Both the position numbers and the translations under genes were made by a program. Under the pieces are notes generated by a model. The model did no database searches and was not told the DNA's origin. It was given only the letters and a program-made list of their open reading frames with translations. DNA of 5,004 bases from Candidatus Dadabacteria bacterium (GTDB lineage Bacteria > J088), in contig RFIY01000319.1 of assembly GCA_003695505.1 (NCBI GenBank), positions 1-5,004 on the forward strand, given 5' to 3'. Shown piece after piece: positions 1 through 5,004 of this stretch (the first letter of the stretch is position 1; each line of letters opens with the position of its first letter).

Positions 1-1
1 C

Positions 2-715
2 TATAACTACAAACGCTACTACCAGCCCGGGACGGGGCGGTATTTGTCTGTTGATCCCAAACGGGATGACGCAGACTACGGGTCCGCGTTCAACCGGCCG
101 CTGGAATACATCGATCCAACTGGCGAAGCCGCCAATCTGATTGCGGGTGGTATCGGTTTCATTATTGGTTCTAGTCTGGATGTCGCCGTTCAACTCTACA
201 TCGCTACGAACTTCGAGAATAAGACGCTGGCTCAAGCGTACCGTGATCTAGATAGCTCCAGTGCTTTGAGCAGCGGTGGTGCGGCGGCGCTTAGCGGCAT
301 CGGTGGCGCAAACATAGCAGGCGTTGCTGGAATCACAGCGATCCAGACGGCCATACTTACGGGCGGATTGAACGGTGTGATCGGGACATTGGCCGACCTG
401 TTCCGCAAAGAGATCTCAGGACAGGACGTTTGTCTAACCGGGATTCTGAGCACGTTCTCCACGCAGGCTGGCCTGGGCATTTTGGGCTCGCTGGCGAGCA
501 GCGGAACATCCAGAATTATCGGCGCGCTGAAAAAGCTGAAGGCCGACAAGGCGTTTGAACGGTTAGCGCTAGACGAGAAGCTTATGGTGGTCAACAAAGT
601 GGTGGTGAAGGTGACGTCGGAGCAGGCTGGCGTTGCTGCCGCCATAGCAGAATCACTTGGTCAGCTTGCCGCGAATGCACCCATGGCGATTAAGCAAGCC
701 GCCGAGGGGAAATAA
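2..715 (+). CDS. RHS-repeat protein, C-terminal end with variable (toxin-like) tip; 5' end outside window
   Basis: This is the 3' part of a large RHS/YD-repeat protein: 237 codons are visible and the real start lies left of the window. Visible residues 1-16 (YNYKRYYQPGTGRYLS) match the end of the RHS-associated core, and residues 33-41 (PLEYIDPTG) match the conserved junction where core meets tip. RHS proteins form a shell around a C-terminal toxin that is cut off at this junction and delivered, often by type VI secretion. The tip (residues 42-237) is rich in Gly, Ala, Ser and Ile, with hydrophobic stretches near 44-67, 93-132 and 155-168, then a charged Lys-rich part near 176-206. I see no nuclease, deaminase or ADP-ribosyltransferase motif, so a membrane-acting toxin is an inference only. 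The gene directly after it fits an immunity partner. The RHS identity is firm; the activity of the tip is unknown. Confidence 0.88.
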   Translation, partial: YNYKRYYQPGTGRYLSVDPKRDDADYGSAFNRPLEYIDPTGEAANLIAGGIGFIIGSSLDVAVQLYIATNFENKTLAQAYRDLDSSSALSSGGAAALSGIGGANIAGVAGITAIQTAILTGGLNGVIGTLADLFRKEISGQDVCLTGILSTFSTQAGLGILGSLASSGTSRIIGALKKLKADKAFERLALDEKLMVVNKVVVKVTSEQAGVAAAIAESLGQLAANAPMAIKQAAEGK

Positions 716-720
716 GATTA

Positions 721-975
721 GTGAGCGCGTTCTTGGCTGGAGCTGCGATGCTCGTAAGCTCGTTTGTGCTTGTTTTCGTCTTGGCCATTCCTGAAGCTTT
801 GGTCGTTCTCGTGGCGCGAGCATTGTGTCGACGTGGCGATGGTCAAGAGCAGAGTTTCCTTAATGCTTACGTTTCGGTGATTTCGAATTTTGGTGTCTTT
901 TTGGGTAATCAAGTTGTCGGGATTGCTTGTGTCGTCTACATCTACCTTGAGTACCTGAAGAGTACTCAATCGTGA
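721..975 (+). CDS. Small two-helix membrane protein, candidate immunity protein of the RHS tip
   Basis: The 84-residue protein has two hydrophobic segments, about residues 4-33 and 49-77, joined by a charged loop (ARALCRRGDGQEQ) that the positive-inside rule would place in the cytoplasm. It begins five bases after the RHS stop, so it is co-transcribed with it. The start is uncertain: GTG at 721 has GAGGGGA ten bases upstream, while an in-frame ATG at 748 has GGAG five bases upstream and would give 75 residues. By hand count the first 240 bases are about 49% GC, falling to 40-45% in the second half, well below the ATPase gene further right; this fits horizontal transfer. I recognise no family. 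Small inner-membrane immunity proteins do occur beside RHS effectors that attack membranes (Tse5/Tsi5 of Pseudomonas aeruginosa), so position and topology suggest immunity, but the sequence itself does not prove it. Confidence 0.6.
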   Translation: MSAFLAGAAMLVSSFVLVFVLAIPEALVVLVARALCRRGDGQEQSFLNAYVSVISNFGVFLGNQVVGIACVVYIYLEYLKSTQS

Positions 976-1038
976 CAGCAACAGCGTCGGGTCGGTGCGG
1001 CCAGATTCGCAGCGCGCGCCATCTGTAGGGTGCGGTGC

Positions 1039-1061
1039 CAGCCTTGAATAATGTATTTTCT
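1039..1061 (+). repeat. Direct repeat A, left copy
   Basis: This 23-base element matches 2010-2032 at 21 of 23 positions in the same orientation; similarity fades on both sides. It lies left of the toxin-antitoxin cassette and its partner lies right of it. Its centre reads AATAAT where the right copy has the perfect -10 hexamer TATAAT. No matching -35 box is present, so a promoter role is doubtful. Confidence 0.75.
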
Positions 1062-1105
1062 CGATCTGCCTCGTCCTCGATGTCCGCCAGCGGTACGGGC
1101 GGCAG

Positions 1106-1130
1106 GCAATGTCTGACGAGGCGGGTGGCC
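1106..1130 (+). repeat. Direct repeat B, left copy
   Basis: This 25-base element matches 1953-1977 at 23 of 25 positions, same orientation. The right copy spans the last codons and stop of the Doc toxin gene; this left copy also contains the AAT GTC TGA triplets, but the codons before it do not resemble the Doc C-terminus. It may be the scar of a lost cassette. Confidence 0.75.
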
Positions 1131-1159
1131 ACCGACGGTGGCACCGGCGCTTCGAAGCG
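1124..1159. repeat. Cluster of perfect palindromes / potential cruciform
   Basis: Three perfect inverted repeats are packed into 36 bases: GGTGGCCACC (1124-1133), GCCACC-gac-GGTGGC (1128-1142) and CGCTTCGAAGCG (1148-1159). The first overlaps the end of repeat B. No T run follows, so this is not a standard intrinsic terminator. The right copy of repeat B lacks these palindromes. Confidence 0.6.
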
Positions 1160-1292
1160 AGTCGAGGACGCACGACGCGAGCCAAAGCCGCAGCGCTCAT
1201 CCGCCGCGCACGCGTCAGCGACACATGCCTGGGGCGTCGCTTGAGGCAGTGGATGTTGCTCGCGGTCGGGGGGACAGGCTCTGCCCAACCGA

Positions 1293-1322
1293 TTGGCGAA
1301 CGCCGCACGATGGTAATACAAT
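1293..1322 (+). promoter_or_regulatory. Probable sigma-70 promoter of the toxin-antitoxin operon
   Basis: A -35-like TTGGCG (1293-1298) and a -10-like TACAAT (1317-1322) are separated by 18 bases. Transcription would start near 1329, leaving a leader of about 22 bases before the antitoxin TTG. An imperfect palindrome with GTAA and TTAC ends (1313-1330) overlaps the -10 box and could be the site where the AbrB-type antitoxin represses its own operon; that last point is inference from the family. Confidence 0.5.
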
Positions 1323-1341
1323 GGATTTACGATGTGATAAC

Positions 1342-1346
1342 GGAGG
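1342..1346 (+). promoter_or_regulatory. Shine-Dalgarno deciding the antitoxin TTG start
   Basis: GGAGG lies five bases before TTG at 1352. It favours this start over the in-frame ATG at 1310, which sits upstream of the predicted transcript start, and over the much longer frame opening at 1109. Confidence 0.7.
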
Positions 1347-1351
1347 TCGTT

Positions 1352-1579
1352 TTGCAAAAGAAACTCACCAAACACGGAAACAGCCTTGCGCTGGTTATTG
1401 ATCGCCCGGTGCTTGATTTGCTCCGGATCGATGCGGATACGCCGCTTGATATTTCGACGGATGGCCAGGTGCTCATTATTTCGCCGGTCCACGATGAGGA
1501 ACGGGCAGCCAGGTTCCATGACGCCCTCGAGCGCACCAACAAACGCTATGGGCGTATGCTCAAGAACCTTGCCGAGTAG
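1352..1579 (+). CDS. AbrB/MazE-like antitoxin of a Doc-type toxin-antitoxin module
   Basis: The 75-residue protein carries a swapped-hairpin AbrB/MazE DNA-binding domain in residues 2-45 (KKLTKHGNSLALVID, then LDLLRI and a beta-rich stretch ending LIISP). A charged helical tail follows (about 48-75, HDEERAARFHDALE onward). In such antitoxins the N-terminal domain dimerises on the operator and the flexible tail binds and blocks the toxin. The TTG start is chosen because GGAGG lies five bases upstream, a promoter lies just before it, and family members start close to the KLTKHGNS motif. The frame is open back to 1109, but that extension is Arg-rich and unlike the family. The toxin gene follows after three bases, so the pair is surely one transcript and probably translationally coupled, with autorepression expected. 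Confidence 0.88.
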   Translation: MQKKLTKHGNSLALVIDRPVLDLLRIDADTPLDISTDGQVLIISPVHDEERAARFHDALERTNKRYGRMLKNLAE

Positions 1580-1582
1580 AGA

Positions 1583-1963
1583 GTGGATCCGACGTTTTTG
1601 TCCCTCGCGGAGGTTCTGGCCATTCACCAGGATCAGGTTGCGCGGTACGGTGGCGACCCGGCCATTCGCGACATGGGCTTGCTCCAATCCGCGGTCGCAA
1701 TGCCGGCCGCTGGTTTCGGCGGTGGTTATGTCCACAACGACCTGTTCGAAATGGCGGCGGCCTATTTGTATCACATTGACCAGAACCACCCATTCGTAGA
1801 TGGCAACAAGCGGACCGGCGCTGTGGCCGCAATTGTCTTTCTGGCGATGAATGATGTCGACCTGGAAGCCGATGAGCGTGAGTTCGAGCAGCTTGTGATT
1901 CGGGTGGCCGAAGGCGACGCGGACAAGAGCACAATCGCCGAATTCCTGCGCAGCAATGTCTGA
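1583..1963 (+). CDS. doc: Doc (death-on-curing) family toxin, Fic fold
   Basis: This 126-residue protein is full length for the Doc family. It opens with the typical FLSLAEVLAIHQDQVARYGG and keeps the GIRD-like segment (AIRDMGLLQSAV, 27-38). The Fic motif HPFVDGNKRTG is at 69-79, with His69, Phe71, Asp73, Asn75, Lys76 and Arg77 all present. Lys76 stands where classical Fic enzymes have Gly; this is the Doc signature. Phage P1 Doc phosphorylates elongation factor EF-Tu and so stops translation; the same target is likely here but not shown by sequence. The GTG start gives a three-base gap from the antitoxin stop; no clear Shine-Dalgarno precedes it, so coupling to antitoxin translation is expected. 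All motif residues are intact, so the toxin looks active. Its last codons lie inside direct repeat B. Confidence 0.93.
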   Translation: MDPTFLSLAEVLAIHQDQVARYGGDPAIRDMGLLQSAVAMPAAGFGGGYVHNDLFEMAAAYLYHIDQNHPFVDGNKRTGAVAAIVFLAMNDVDLEADEREFEQLVIRVAEGDADKSTIAEFLRSNV

Positions 1964-1977
1964 CGGGGCGGGTGGTC
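1953..1977 (+). repeat. Direct repeat B, right copy (overlaps toxin stop)
   Basis: It matches 1106-1130 with two mismatches. The first 11 bases are the end of the Doc gene including TGA; the rest is downstream DNA. Beyond it a weak resemblance may continue (TCGAAG and ACGACG-GAG blocks recur on both sides with an indel). Confidence 0.75.
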
Positions 1978-2009
1978 GGTCGAAGTCTACGACGAGAGAG
2001 GTAATGGGT

Positions 2010-2032
2010 CAGCCTTGTATAATGTGTTTTCT
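2010..2032 (+). repeat. Direct repeat A, right copy
   Basis: It matches 1039-1061 at 21 of 23 positions. It contains a perfect TATAAT at 2018-2023, but no acceptable -35 hexamer 16-18 bases upstream, so it is recorded as a repeat rather than as a promoter. Confidence 0.75.
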
Positions 2033-2179
2033 GCTCGCTTCGATATATTGGCGCGTTGGAGGGGCGCAGCTACGCAACGTTTGCGCTCTATGCAAGCCTG
2101 CCCCCCCCGCCTGAGCTCATCGACCGGGCGTCGGATGCATTCCGGGAACCGCTGCGCGTACGGCGGTGTCCAATACGGT

Positions 2180-2185
2180 TAAAAT
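2180..2185 (+). promoter_or_regulatory. Possible -10 box for the ABC operon
   Basis: TAAAAT lies in the AT-richest spot before the ATPase gene, 84 bases from its ATG. No convincing -35 box sits at the right distance, so this is a weak call made mainly from position. Confidence 0.25.
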
Positions 2186-2198
2186 AGTGAATTACCTG

Positions 2199-2223
2199 GC
2201 GCGGAGCTGACCGGTTGCCGCGC
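2199..2223 (+). other. Leader stem-loop
   Basis: GCGCGG (2199-2204) pairs perfectly with CCGCGC (2218-2223) around a 13-base loop, in the presumed leader of the ABC operon. No T run follows, so a terminator is unlikely. A role is not evident and chance is possible at this GC. Confidence 0.25.
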
Positions 2224-2269
2224 TGATTCTCGTTCAGGGACCGGAACAACTACAAGCAGGAGCAGCACG

Positions 2270-3016
2270 ATGACGGAACCGTCGGCAGCGACTCCGCCGT
2301 TACTCGATGTCCGGGGACTGACCCGGCGTTATGGTGATTTTGCGGCGGTCAGCAATCTCTCGTTCCAGGTATCCGCAGGTGAAATCGTCGGTTTTCTTGG
2401 ACCCAACGGGGCAGGGAAGTCCACGACGATGCGGATGCTGACGACCTATCTGCCGCCGACCGAAGGCACGGCGACCGTCTGTGGCGCCGACATCGTCGAA
2501 GATGCGGCGCGGGTGAGGGAGCAGATCGGTTATCTGCCGGAAACGCCGCCGGTCTACCCGGAAATGCGCGTCGAGCGTTACCTGCGATTCGTGGCGCGGA
2601 TCCGGCAGGTGCCCCGTGGGCAGATTGGCGAACGGGTGAACTGGGCGATCGAAGCCTGCGGCCTTGCCGATCGTCGGCGCCAGATCATCGGTACGCTGTC
2701 GAAGGGCTATCGTCAACGCGTCGGGATCGCCCAGGCGATCGTCCACGATCCGCGCGTGCTGATCCTCGACGAACCGACCTCGGGCCTCGACCCGAACCAG
2801 ATCCTCGAAATCCGTGATCTGATTCGTCGACTGGGTGAAGGGCGGACGATCCTGCTCAGTACGCACATTCTTCAGGAAGTGCGCAGCGTCTGTGATCGCG
2901 TGCTGATCCTGCACAACGGGCACCTGGCCTTCGATGCGCCGCTCGACGACAGCCTCGATCTGGAAAAAACCTTCATTGATCTGACGACCCGCGTAACCGA
3001 AAGCGAGGCCGCGTGA
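2270..3016 (+). CDS. ABC transporter ATP-binding protein, GldA/ABC-2 type
   Basis: The 248-residue ATPase has every expected nucleotide-binding element in order: Walker A GPNGAGKST (44-52), the segment IGYLPE (86-91) in the Q-loop position with Glu91 where many ABC proteins have Gln, signature LSKGYRQR (143-150), Walker B VLILDEPT (163-170), D-loop SGLDP (171-175) and H-loop His199. The LSKGY signature and GYLPE are typical of ATPases paired with ABC-2 permeases, including GldA. It would power the membrane protein encoded next. ATG at 2270 is preceded by AGGAG with seven bases between. The stop shares one base with the next ATG, so the two are translationally coupled. The gene is intact and of usual length. 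The family is certain; the substrate cannot be told from the sequence. Confidence 0.95.
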   Translation: MTEPSAATPPLLDVRGLTRRYGDFAAVSNLSFQVSAGEIVGFLGPNGAGKSTTMRMLTTYLPPTEGTATVCGADIVEDAARVREQIGYLPETPPVYPEMRVERYLRFVARIRQVPRGQIGERVNWAIEACGLADRRRQIIGTLSKGYRQRVGIAQAIVHDPRVLILDEPTSGLDPNQILEIRDLIRRLGEGRTILLSTHILQEVRSVCDRVLILHNGHLAFDAPLDDSLDLEKTFIDLTTRVTESEAA

Positions 3017-3816
3017 TGAAATGGTTCAGGAATGCCATCGCTATTGCGGGGCGCGAACTTGGCGCCATGTTCGTTTCGCCAATCGCCTACGTCTGCCTGT
3101 CCGGGTTTGCGGTGTTGAGCGGCTGGATTTTCTTCAACCTGCTGGCGCGATTCCTTCAGGTGTCGGGGATCTATATGCAGCTCGCCGCGCAACGGCCCGA
3201 TCTGCTGGCACAGCTCAATCTGATCGACATGGTGCTGCAGCCGACGTTTCTGAACATGACGGTGATTTTGTTGCTGCTGTTTCCGCTGCTGACGATGCGT
3301 CTGCTGTCCGAGGAACGGGCGCGACATACCGATGAGCTGCTGTTGACCAGCCCGATTTCGACCGGATCGATCGTATTCGGAAAATTTCTTGCGGTTGCGG
3401 TAGTGTACATCGGCATGCTGGCGATGTCGTTCTCGTACGTCGCGGTGCTGATGATCTACGGCAGTCCGCCGCCGGCGTTGAGCGAGATCGCATCGGCCTA
3501 TCTGGGGCTGCTGCTGATGGGATTGACGTTTGGTGCGATCGGCCTGTTCACATCGAGCCTGACCAGCAACCAGATCGTCGCCGCCGTCAGTTGCTTCGTG
3601 GTGCTGTTGCTGTTCTATGTGATCGACTGGATGGCGATGAGTACCTCTGGGACGACGCGGGATGTGCTCGAATACCTGAGCCTGGTCCGCAAGTACCAGG
3701 ATTTCGTCAAGGGGATCGTCGACGTGCGTGGTCTCGTCTATTTCTCGAGCATCGTCGCGCTCGGCCTGTTTCTGAGCAAGGCGTCGCTGGATACGCTGCG
3801 CGTGCGCAGCAACTGA
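3016..3816 (+). CDS. ABC-2 type permease, GldF-like
   Basis: The 266-residue integral membrane protein has six likely helices, near residues 20-45, 78-97, 120-148, 160-181, 186-207 and 238-255. Between helices 2 and 3 lies the hallmark of this permease group, MRLLSEERARHTDELLLTSP (94-113), the cytoplasmic coupling region. It forms the channel of the ABC complex driven by the preceding ATPase. ATG at 3016 overlaps the upstream stop by one base and has GAGG eight bases before it; GTG at 3013 is an equally open alternative that adds one Met. A 22-base gap leads to the third gene. In Flavobacterium this protein class is GldF, needed for gliding, but relatives are spread across non-gliding proteobacteria where the role is not established. 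It is intact. Confidence 0.92.
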   Translation: MKWFRNAIAIAGRELGAMFVSPIAYVCLSGFAVLSGWIFFNLLARFLQVSGIYMQLAAQRPDLLAQLNLIDMVLQPTFLNMTVILLLLFPLLTMRLLSEERARHTDELLLTSPISTGSIVFGKFLAVAVVYIGMLAMSFSYVAVLMIYGSPPPALSEIASAYLGLLLMGLTFGAIGLFTSSLTSNQIVAAVSCFVVLLLFYVIDWMAMSTSGTTRDVLEYLSLVRKYQDFVKGIVDVRGLVYFSSIVALGLFLSKASLDTLRVRSN

Positions 3817-3838
3817 CCGTATCAGTGGAGAATCTGCG

Positions 3839-5004
3839 ATGAGCAACAATACCATGCAACGCTACGCATCGATCAGCGGGATTCTTGGCGCCGCGCTGTT
3901 TTTGTTTGGCCTGGCAACCTACCTGTTTACCCAGGTCATGACGGCGTACTCGGCGATTCATCTCGCGGCCGGCGCCATTCTGATGGCGGTGTTCTTGTTC
4001 GCGAACCTGCAGCGGCTTGGCGCGATGGCGCGTGGCCGTGCGGCACGGACGGCGGCCGAAACGCTGTCGCTCGGCGCGATCACGGTCGCGATCGTCGTCA
4101 CACTCAATCTGATCGCCAGCGTCTATCCGAAGCAGTTCGACTGGACCGCCAGTGGTCTCTATTCGCTTAGCGACCAGACCGAAAAGATTCTGAAGGGTCT
4201 GGATACCGATGTGCGCGCGATCCTGTTCAAGCAGGGGGGAATGGATCCGCAGGCCGAGGACCTGTTGCGCCTGTACAGTACCGAATCAAAGCGGTTCCAG
4301 TACGAGATCGTCGATCCGGTCCAGCATCCCGATCTGGCCGAGCGATATGAAGTCCGTCAGGATGGCACGCTGGTCCTGGATGCGGGGGGCCGCCACCAGA
4401 AGGTTACGGATGAGCTGACCGAGGAGGCACTGACGAATGCATTGTTGTCGCTGCTGGCTGGGCGCGACACCGTTGTCGGGTTCCTGACCGGCCACGGCGA
4501 GCTTTCGGTTGACGACGACCAGAATGCCGGCGGGCTGGCGCTGTTCCGAACGCTGCTCGAAGAAGAAAACTACCGCACCGAGACGGTCGATCTGTTTTCG
4601 AGCGGCCAGGTGCCTGCGCAGGTCGATGTGCTGGTGATTGCCGCTCCGACCGATGCCCTGCTGCCTGCCGAAGTCAGTGCCGTGACCGCATGGCTGGGGC
4701 AGGGGGGGCGGCTGTTGCTGCTTGGCGACCCGTTCCGGGTCGGTGGCGCGCCGCTCGCTGAGGCGCTCGGGCTTAATGGCTTCGGCGACAACATGCTGAT
4801 CGACCAGACGATCCAGTTGTTCGCCGGACCAACGCTCGGCACGCAGATCATTGCCGATGACTACGGCGATCACGAAATCGTCGCTGGATTCAATCGCAGA
4901 TTGCTGTTTGCCCAGGCTTGCGCACTGCACATGCCGGAGTCTCCGCCCGAGGGCATGCGCTGGACGCCGCTCGTCCGCTCGAGTCCGTCGTCGTGGGGCG
5001 AGGC
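3839..5004 (+). CDS. GldG-like ABC transporter auxiliary protein (partial, 3' end outside window)
   Basis: The frame is open from ATG 3839 to the right edge, giving 388 codons with no stop. GGAG (3827-3830) lies eight bases before the start. The N-terminus holds three likely membrane helices (about 12-31, 38-56, 76-95). After these comes the segment FDWTASGLYSLSDQT (100-114), a mark of GldG proteins, then an extracytoplasmic domain of the ABC_transp_aux type with EEALTNAL (195-202), FLTGHGE (215-221), VDVLVIAAPTDALL (262-275) and GGRLLLLGDP (289-298). Such proteins accompany the ATPase and permease and are thought to act outside the membrane as a binding or scaffold subunit. The visible part lacks the rest of the domain and the usual C-terminal helix, which would lie right of the window. 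The family is clear; the cargo is unknown. Confidence 0.9.
   Translation, partial: MSNNTMQRYASISGILGAALFLFGLATYLFTQVMTAYSAIHLAAGAILMAVFLFANLQRLGAMARGRAARTAAETLSLGAITVAIVVTLNLIASVYPKQFDWTASGLYSLSDQTEKILKGLDTDVRAILFKQGGMDPQAEDLLRLYSTESKRFQYEIVDPVQHPDLAERYEVRQDGTLVLDAGGRHQKVTDELTEEALTNALLSLLAGRDTVVGFLTGHGELSVDDDQNAGGLALFRTLLEEENYRTETVDLFSSGQVPAQVDVLVIAAPTDALLPAEVSAVTAWLGQGGRLLLLGDPFRVGGAPLAEALGLNGFGDNMLIDQTIQLFAGPTLGTQIIADDYGDHEIVAGFNRRLLFAQACALHMPESPPEGMRWTPLVRSSPSSWGE

Larger units (their letters stand above)
976..1351 (+). other. Gene-free spacer between RHS/immunity pair and toxin-antitoxin cassette
   Basis: About 375 bases hold no gene I can support. Open frames on both strands here encode Arg- and Ser-rich sequences with no recognisable domain, as expected of random GC-rich DNA. 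The stretch carries the left copies of two direct repeats (1039-1061 and 1106-1130), a palindrome cluster (1124-1159) and, at its right end, the promoter and Shine-Dalgarno of the antitoxin. No stem followed by a T run was seen, so I cannot place a terminator for the RHS transcript. Confidence 0.6.
1964..2269 (+). other. Gene-free spacer and leader before the ABC operon
   Basis: About 306 bases contain most of repeat B, repeat A (2010-2032), a run of eight C (2101-2108), a possible -10 box, a small stem-loop and the Shine-Dalgarno of the ATPase gene. All three + frames stay open for 40-70 codons, which is common at this GC. One (2056-2187) has a protein-like composition but no start signal. 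No clear terminator follows the Doc gene. Confidence 0.5.

Noticed and set aside
1109-1351. 81-residue N-terminal extension of the antitoxin frame back to an ATG at 1109
   Set aside because: The extension is Arg-rich without domain likeness, would start inside repeat B, and lies upstream of the better promoter and Shine-Dalgarno at 1293-1346.
860-1789. Minus-strand open frame of 309 codons
   Set aside because: It lies antisense to the immunity candidate, the antitoxin and half of the Doc gene, encodes no recognisable domain, and is explained by the mirror of GC-rich coding frames.
2018-2023. Perfect TATAAT as a promoter
   Set aside because: No usable -35 hexamer at 16-18 bases, and the left repeat copy carries AATAAT; it is kept only as part of repeat A.
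1956-2114. 52-codon frame opening with ATG inside repeat B at the end of the Doc gene
   Set aside because: There is no Shine-Dalgarno and no domain. The matching MSD-AGG start in the left B copy is explained by the DNA repeat itself.
1964-2182. Open frame continuing past the Doc TGA for about 72 codons, suggesting readthrough
   Set aside because: Doc is already full length at the TGA, no readthrough signal is evident, and neighbouring frames are open too because of high GC.
976-2269. Integron attC sites around the toxin-antitoxin cassette
   Set aside because: I found no GTTRRRY / RYYYAAC core pair at the cassette ends, and the repeats A and B do not form the inverted core pairs of attC.
2872-3855. 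Minus-strand open frame of 327 codons
   Set aside because: It is antisense to the permease gene, with a Gln/His/Arg-rich translation typical of a shadow frame; the + strand protein is a clear ABC-2 permease.

Overview
The window reads as chromosomal DNA from a GC-rich Gram-negative bacterium, most likely a proteobacterium. The betaproteobacterial flavour is an inference from codon use and gene content, not something proven here. It joins an accessory, polymorphic-toxin type region (about 1-2050) to an ordinary-looking transporter operon (about 2270 to the right edge). All genes I can support lie on the + strand.

Accessory part. The window opens inside the end of an RHS-repeat protein. The last of the RHS core and its DPxG junction are visible, followed by a glycine- and alanine-rich C-terminal tip of about 196 residues that I cannot assign to a known toxin family. 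Five bases after its stop is a small two-helix membrane protein (84 aa or 75 aa, depending on the start). Its position and its lower GC make it the natural candidate for the cognate immunity protein. A gene-free stretch of about 375 bases follows. Then comes a compact type II toxin-antitoxin cassette: an AbrB/MazE-like antitoxin (75 aa, TTG start, strong Shine-Dalgarno, own promoter) and, three bases later, a Doc/Fic-family toxin (126 aa) with an intact HPFVDGNKR motif.

Two different short direct repeats (23 and 25 bp, two mismatches each) flank the toxin-antitoxin cassette in nested order A-B-cassette-B-A. One overlaps the last codons of the toxin gene. The left B copy is followed at once by a cluster of perfect palindromes. 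This suggests that toxin-antitoxin cassettes have come and gone here by recombination.

Transporter part. After a gene-free leader of about 306 bases, three closely packed genes form an operon: an ABC ATPase, a six-helix ABC-2 permease (one-base overlap), and a GldG-like auxiliary protein (22-base gap) that runs off the right edge. This is the GldA-GldF-GldG type of ABC system first named for gliding motility in Bacteroidetes. It is widespread in bacteria that do not glide, and its substrate is unknown.

No rRNA, tRNA, CRISPR array, insertion-sequence transposase or convincing intrinsic terminator was seen.
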